Source: a bacterium
GTDB lineage: Bacteria > Actinomycetota > Acidimicrobiia > Acidimicrobiales > UBA8592
Assembly: GCA_002713605.1 (NCBI GenBank)
Contig: PATL01000035.1
Span: 1 to 17,279 of the forward strand
Length of the DNA stretch: 17,279 nucleotides
Reading direction: 5' to 3'
Each line of letters opens with the position of its first letter. Within the stretch, counting starts at the first letter, position 1. The translations under genes were made by a program, and so were the position numbers. A model generated the notes under the pieces. The model was not told the origin of the DNA, did not search any database, and worked only from the letters and a program-made list of their open reading frames with translations. This document shows, one piece after another, positions 14,459 to 17,279 of the stretch.

Positions 14459-15724
14459 ATGAGTAAAAAAATTTCAACTTCACACATCATGCATATTGAC
14501 ATGGATGCCTTCTTTGTTTCTGCTGAGCTTGTGCGCAGGCCAGAACTTGTTGGAAAACCTGTAGTCGTAGGTGGTGCGGGAAATCGTGGAGTAGTGGCTG
14601 CGGCCTCTTATGAGGCACGTTCATTTGGTATCCATTCGGCTATGCCTGCCTTTCGAGCAAAGAAGCTTTGCCCTGATGCAATTTTTCTTCCAGGTGACCA
14701 TACATATTACGCAGCGACTAGTTACAAAGTTATGCAAATTTTTAACAGATATACCCCGCTCGTTGAACCCATTTCACTCGATGAAGCTTTTTTGGATGTT
14801 GGAGGAAGTCAGCGACTATATGGAACTCCTGTCGAAATAGCCAAAGCGATAAGAGAAAATATTTGGTCCGAACAAGGTTTGAAGTGCTCTGTTGGTATTG
14901 CTCCGAATAAATTTATGGCGAAATTAGCAACTGAAGAAGCTAAACCTTCACCTAGTGAGTCTGGGCCAATTCCTGGAATCGGTGTTATGGTTATCCACCC
15001 TGATGGCGTTATCGATTTCTTGGATAAGTTGCCTGTGGAGGCACTATGGGGAGTTGGGCCAGCTACAGTAAAGCGCTTGGCCCAATTAGGCATAACTACT
15101 GTTTCAGAATTACGAACATTTCCGCTCAGTGCTCTAAAGGATGCATTAGGCAAGGTGCAAGGGGCACATCTTCACCGACTGTCGTTTGGTATTGATAAAC
15201 GAAGCGTAGAACCTACGCATGTAGCTAAATCAATTTCGAATGAAGAAACTTTTACTAATGATTTATTTGATTTGTCACGAGTTCATTCAGAGATATCGAG
15301 ACTCTCTGACTCGGTTGGCAAGAGATTGAGAGGCTCTGAAAACCTGGCTAGGACCTTATCGTTGAAGGTGAGGCTTTCTGATTTCTCGACTTTAGTGAGA
15401 TCAGTAACCCTTCCGAACCCAACAGATAGCGGGAAAGTGATCGCTCGTGAAACGGTTGCATTACTCCAAACTATTAATTTATCAATTGGTGTGCGCCTAT
15501 TGGGTGTTGGGGCATCAAACTTCTCTCAAGTAAAAGATGGGCTACAACTGTCCTTTGATGAACTTGAATCTAATGATCGTGAATGGAGAGAAACTGAGGA
15601 TGCAATTGACGTTATTAGATCTAAATATGGCCCAGATTCAATTGGCTTGGTAAGTACACTGACAGAAAAGGGTTTGAATTCCAAGAAAAGGGGAATTCAG
15701 CAATGGGGGCCAGAGTCTTCATAA
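14459..15724 (+). CDS. dinB: DNA polymerase IV (Y-family translesion polymerase)
   Basis: A 421-residue Y-family polymerase that copies past damaged bases with low fidelity. Catalytic acids are visible in H12-I-D14-M-D16 and S106-L-D108-E109, with F19 in AFFVS as the likely steric gate against ribonucleotides. The palm and fingers include RGVVAAASYEARSFGIHSAM (43-62), and CSVGIAPNKFMAKLA (143-157) completes the palm. WGVGPATVKRLAQLGI (197-212) is the helix-hairpin-helix thumb. The little-finger domain occupies about 255-360. Near the end, QLSFD resembles the sliding-clamp motif QLSLF with one residue missing. No ribosome binding site is evident. An SOS box was looked for and not convincingly found. 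The neighbouring DUF3040 gene is a common actinobacterial arrangement. Confidence 0.94.
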   Translation: MSKKISTSHIMHIDMDAFFVSAELVRRPELVGKPVVVGGAGNRGVVAAASYEARSFGIHSAMPAFRAKKLCPDAIFLPGDHTYYAATSYKVMQIFNRYTPLVEPISLDEAFLDVGGSQRLYGTPVEIAKAIRENIWSEQGLKCSVGIAPNKFMAKLATEEAKPSPSESGPIPGIGVMVIHPDGVIDFLDKLPVEALWGVGPATVKRLAQLGITTVSELRTFPLSALKDALGKVQGAHLHRLSFGIDKRSVEPTHVAKSISNEETFTNDLFDLSRVHSEISRLSDSVGKRLRGSENLARTLSLKVRLSDFSTLVRSVTLPNPTDSGKVIARETVALLQTINLSIGVRLLGVGASNFSQVKDGLQLSFDELESNDREWRETEDAIDVIRSKYGPDSIGLVSTLTEKGLNSKKRGIQQWGPESS

Positions 15725-15779
15725 CAAAACTCGACTTTCATACGTTGTTGAATGCCTGTCTTTATGAGATGATGTAAGT

Positions 15780-16163
15780 ATGCCACTATCAGATGATGAA
15801 CAAAGAATACTTAGCCAAATAGAACAGCAGTTGCATGAAACCGACCCAGCTTTAGCTAAAGAGGTAGCAACAACAACGGTGTATACCCACTCCGCTAGAA
15901 ATATCAAATGGTCTGTGCTTGGTTTTATTATCGGTCTTATAACTATAGTTCTGACTTTGTCCATCAGCTTTTTGCTGGCATTCATAGGCTTTGTGATGAT
16001 GCTTGCTGCTGCCTTATTATTCGAACAGAACCTCAGAAGGCTCGGGAGAGCTGGAATGAATCAGCTGTCAATGAATGTGCGCTCAGGTAATCTAAAGAAT
16101 TCGATTACCGAAAAGCGAGGCAAAATGAGGGATAGATTTAGACCAGATGATCCAATTCAGTAG
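15780..16163 (+). CDS. DUF3040-family membrane protein
   Basis: A 127-residue actinobacterial protein of the DUF3040 family. It opens with the characteristic MPLSDDEQRILSQIEQQL stretch, an amphipathic helix followed by D-P-A-L. Two transmembrane helices come next, at about 44-62 and 64-82 with little loop between them. A basic C-terminal tail (84-127) is rich in Arg and Lys. Function is unknown in the family. In many actinobacteria a DUF3040 gene lies near dinB and just ahead of mraZ and the dcw cluster (from memory), and the repeats at the right edge of the window fit that. The 55 bases between dinB and ATG 15780 contain no clear Shine-Dalgarno. Confidence 0.88.
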   Translation: MPLSDDEQRILSQIEQQLHETDPALAKEVATTTVYTHSARNIKWSVLGFIIGLITIVLTLSISFLLAFIGFVMMLAAALLFEQNLRRLGRAGMNQLSMNVRSGNLKNSITEKRGKMRDRFRPDDPIQ

Positions 16164-16212
16164 TAACTGCTAAAAGTGAGTCTCTTCCCTTTCAAAAACA
16201 ACGAGATCTCAA

Positions 16213-16470
16213 ATGAGTAGTAGCGTTATTATGTTGGTAATTATTGCTGTCTTAAAGAAGCCTTTACTGTGGCCTGTTGCTTTAAAGCAACTTTGGCGAA
16301 TTCGAAAATCAAACTGGTACACAAAACCTCCGTTTTTGCCAATTCCTGAAAAATCGTACATTGAGTTCAGAATTCACACCGCATATGGAACAAGTGAAGA
16401 CTTTTCGCGAATGCCTACAGATGTGGTGACCTATTTGAGTTGGTGTAGGGACTGGCCTTCAAGAAGGTGA
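16213..16470 (+). CDS. Conserved 85-residue protein of unknown function
   Basis: An 85-residue protein. It begins with a hydrophobic segment (5-14) that could be a short anchor or buried helix, and continues with a Trp- and Arg-rich stretch (WPVALKQLWRIRKSNWY). It then runs through PPFLPIPEKSYIEFRIHTAYG and ends with DVVTYLSWCRDW. From memory, actinobacterial proteins with the same R-x-PPFLPxP...FRxxTAYG...DVVxYLxWCR pattern exist, so this is probably a genuine gene rather than a chance frame. Seven bases separate its stop from the lipoate-ligase-like gene, suggesting joint expression. No function can be given. Confidence 0.65.
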   Translation: MSSSVIMLVIIAVLKKPLLWPVALKQLWRIRKSNWYTKPPFLPIPEKSYIEFRIHTAYGTSEDFSRMPTDVVTYLSWCRDWPSRR

Positions 16471-16477
16471 AAGCATA

Positions 16478-17170
16478 TTGCATGATCGAAGATTTGCCAA
16501 TCAATTGAACAGTTGGACAATCGAAACTAAATACTCCGAAACAGCTCTTGCTCATGAAGCTAATCTTGAGGAATGGCGAAAACCGACAATCTGGATCATA
16601 GAGCCTAAAGATTCATGTCTGGTATTGGGTAAAAGCCAAAGGGGAAGGCCGTTTCTGGATTTGGGTTATCTCAAAGAGCAAAGTATCAACTTAGCTGCAA
16701 GGCAGAGTGGTGGAGGAGCAGTTCTCGTTTCGCCAGAAGATATGCTTTGGGTAGATGTATTCGTCCCTAAAGAATCGAAATTTTGGATTGCCGATATTGC
16801 AGAAGCATCTATATGGATTGGCGGGATCTGGCGAAACGCATTGAAGCGACTAGATATCGAGTGTTTCCTCTTTGATGAAAAGTTCTCTCGATCAGAAGCA
16901 TCCGACTTGATCTGCTTTCTAGGTAGAGCTCCAGGTGAGCTGTTCATTGATAATAGGAAAATTCTAGGTATTTCTCAGCGTCGTTCAAAGTTCGGAACTA
17001 GATTCCAATGCGCTTTAATCATCAATTGGAAACCAGAGCATATGGTAGCCGCATACAGCGGTGCCCCAATTCCTAATCTTGATAAGCTGATCAGCTACGC
17101 AGGAATAAGTTCGGGTTGCGAAAAACACAGCGCATTGGATGCGTTTCTATCTGCACTACCTTCGCTCTGA
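16478..17170 (+). CDS. Lipoate-protein-ligase-like protein (BPL/LplA/LipB fold)
   Basis: A 230-residue single-domain protein of the biotin/lipoate ligase fold, which attaches or transfers lipoyl or octanoyl groups on lipoate-dependent complexes. Key features are SCLVLGKSQRG near 46-56 and the family motif R75-Q-S-G-G-G80-A-V. The conserved Lys is seen in R160-K161-ILGISQRR, where LplA proteins bind the lipoyl-adenylate. It lacks the C-terminal accessory domain of E. coli LplA, and the usual HD-x-GN-type segment after the Gly motif reads SPEDMLWVDV. Activity could therefore be ligase, octanoyltransferase or amidotransferase. TTG 16478 is chosen because AAGGTG at 16463-16468 lies nine bases upstream; no in-frame ATG is near. 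Confidence 0.75.
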   Translation: MHDRRFANQLNSWTIETKYSETALAHEANLEEWRKPTIWIIEPKDSCLVLGKSQRGRPFLDLGYLKEQSINLAARQSGGGAVLVSPEDMLWVDVFVPKESKFWIADIAEASIWIGGIWRNALKRLDIECFLFDEKFSRSEASDLICFLGRAPGELFIDNRKILGISQRRSKFGTRFQCALIINWKPEHMVAAYSGAPIPNLDKLISYAGISSGCEKHSALDAFLSALPSL

Positions 17171-17239
17171 TATCACTCCCCAAGTTTATCTCTAGAGGCT
17201 ATTACTGCAGATTAGATTTTTTTTGACCTATTTTGCTTT

Positions 17240-17279
17240 AAAGTGTTGAAAAGTGGAGCTAAAAGGGTTAATGTGGAGC
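17240..17279 (+). promoter_or_regulatory. Tandem MraZ-box-like repeats, probable dcw-cluster control region
   Basis: Four ten-base units stand in register: AAAGTGTTGA (17240), AAAGTGGAGC (17250), TAAAAGGGTT (17260, degenerate) and AATGTGGAGC (17270). Units two and four match at nine of ten positions. MraZ, the transcription factor encoded first in the division and cell-wall cluster, binds GTGG-type hexamers repeated at about ten-base spacing upstream of its own gene. The upstream dinB and DUF3040 genes also fit an mraZ neighbourhood. A TTGACC at 17223-17228 could be a -35. The predicted mraZ start itself lies at or beyond the window edge. Confidence 0.6.

Noticed and set aside
17200..17228. 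T-run at 17217-17224 as an intrinsic terminator for the lipoate-ligase-like gene
   Set aside because: No stable GC-containing stem precedes the run; only the six-base CTGCAG palindrome and a weak TCT/AGA pairing are present.
17271..17279. ATG 17271 as the first codon of mraZ
   Set aside because: Only three codons are visible and the start overlaps a repeat unit. The true start may lie outside the window.

Overview
The window looks like chromosomal core DNA from an AT-leaning actinobacterium, most likely a marine or freshwater Acidimicrobiia-type lineage. This is an inference from gene content: a PimB-type mannosyltransferase, a DUF3040 protein, an MtrA/MtrB-like two-component pair followed by a GerMN lipoprotein, a nitrobindin-like barrel protein, and small Cys-rich proteins of actinobacterial type. 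No transposase, integrase, phage gene, CRISPR array or tRNA was seen.

Layout. The left edge (1-77) holds the C-terminal tail of a membrane protein. A plus-strand alpha/beta hydrolase (114-830) faces the RNase P RNA gene rnpB on the minus strand (about 845-1212); rnpB fills what otherwise looks like a 546-base gap. A long plus-strand run follows: nitrobindin-like protein, trpD, a zinc-ribbon protein overlapping trpD, a small Cys-rich protein, queG, a PimB-like glycosyltransferase, a four-helix membrane protein, an SRPBCC protein, a ROK sugar kinase, and an AlaC-type aminotransferase ending at 8840. It meets a minus-strand run whose last gene is glpK, with two bases between the stop codons. Read in its own direction (from 14296 down to 8843), that run is: Gly-rich membrane protein, inositol-monophosphatase family protein, OmpR-family regulator, sensor kinase, GerMN lipoprotein, glycerol kinase. 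From 14459 rightward the plus strand carries dinB, a DUF3040 protein, a conserved 85-residue protein and a lipoate-ligase-like protein.

Functional threads. PimB, SRPBCC and the ROK kinase form a block that points to phosphatidylinositol mannosides or related glycolipids in the envelope. The regulator, kinase and GerMN lipoprotein resemble a reduced MtrAB-LpqB system for sensing envelope or cell-cycle state. The right edge carries a ten-base-period repeat (AAAGTGG-like, 17240-17279) that matches MraZ-binding boxes. With dinB and DUF3040 just upstream, the division and cell-wall (dcw) cluster probably begins just beyond the window.

Expression signals. Several genes lack a Shine-Dalgarno sequence but have a TANNNT hexamer six or seven bases before the start codon, as expected for leaderless transcripts. 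On that basis I prefer the internal ATG at 13044 for the response regulator. No convincing intrinsic terminators were found.
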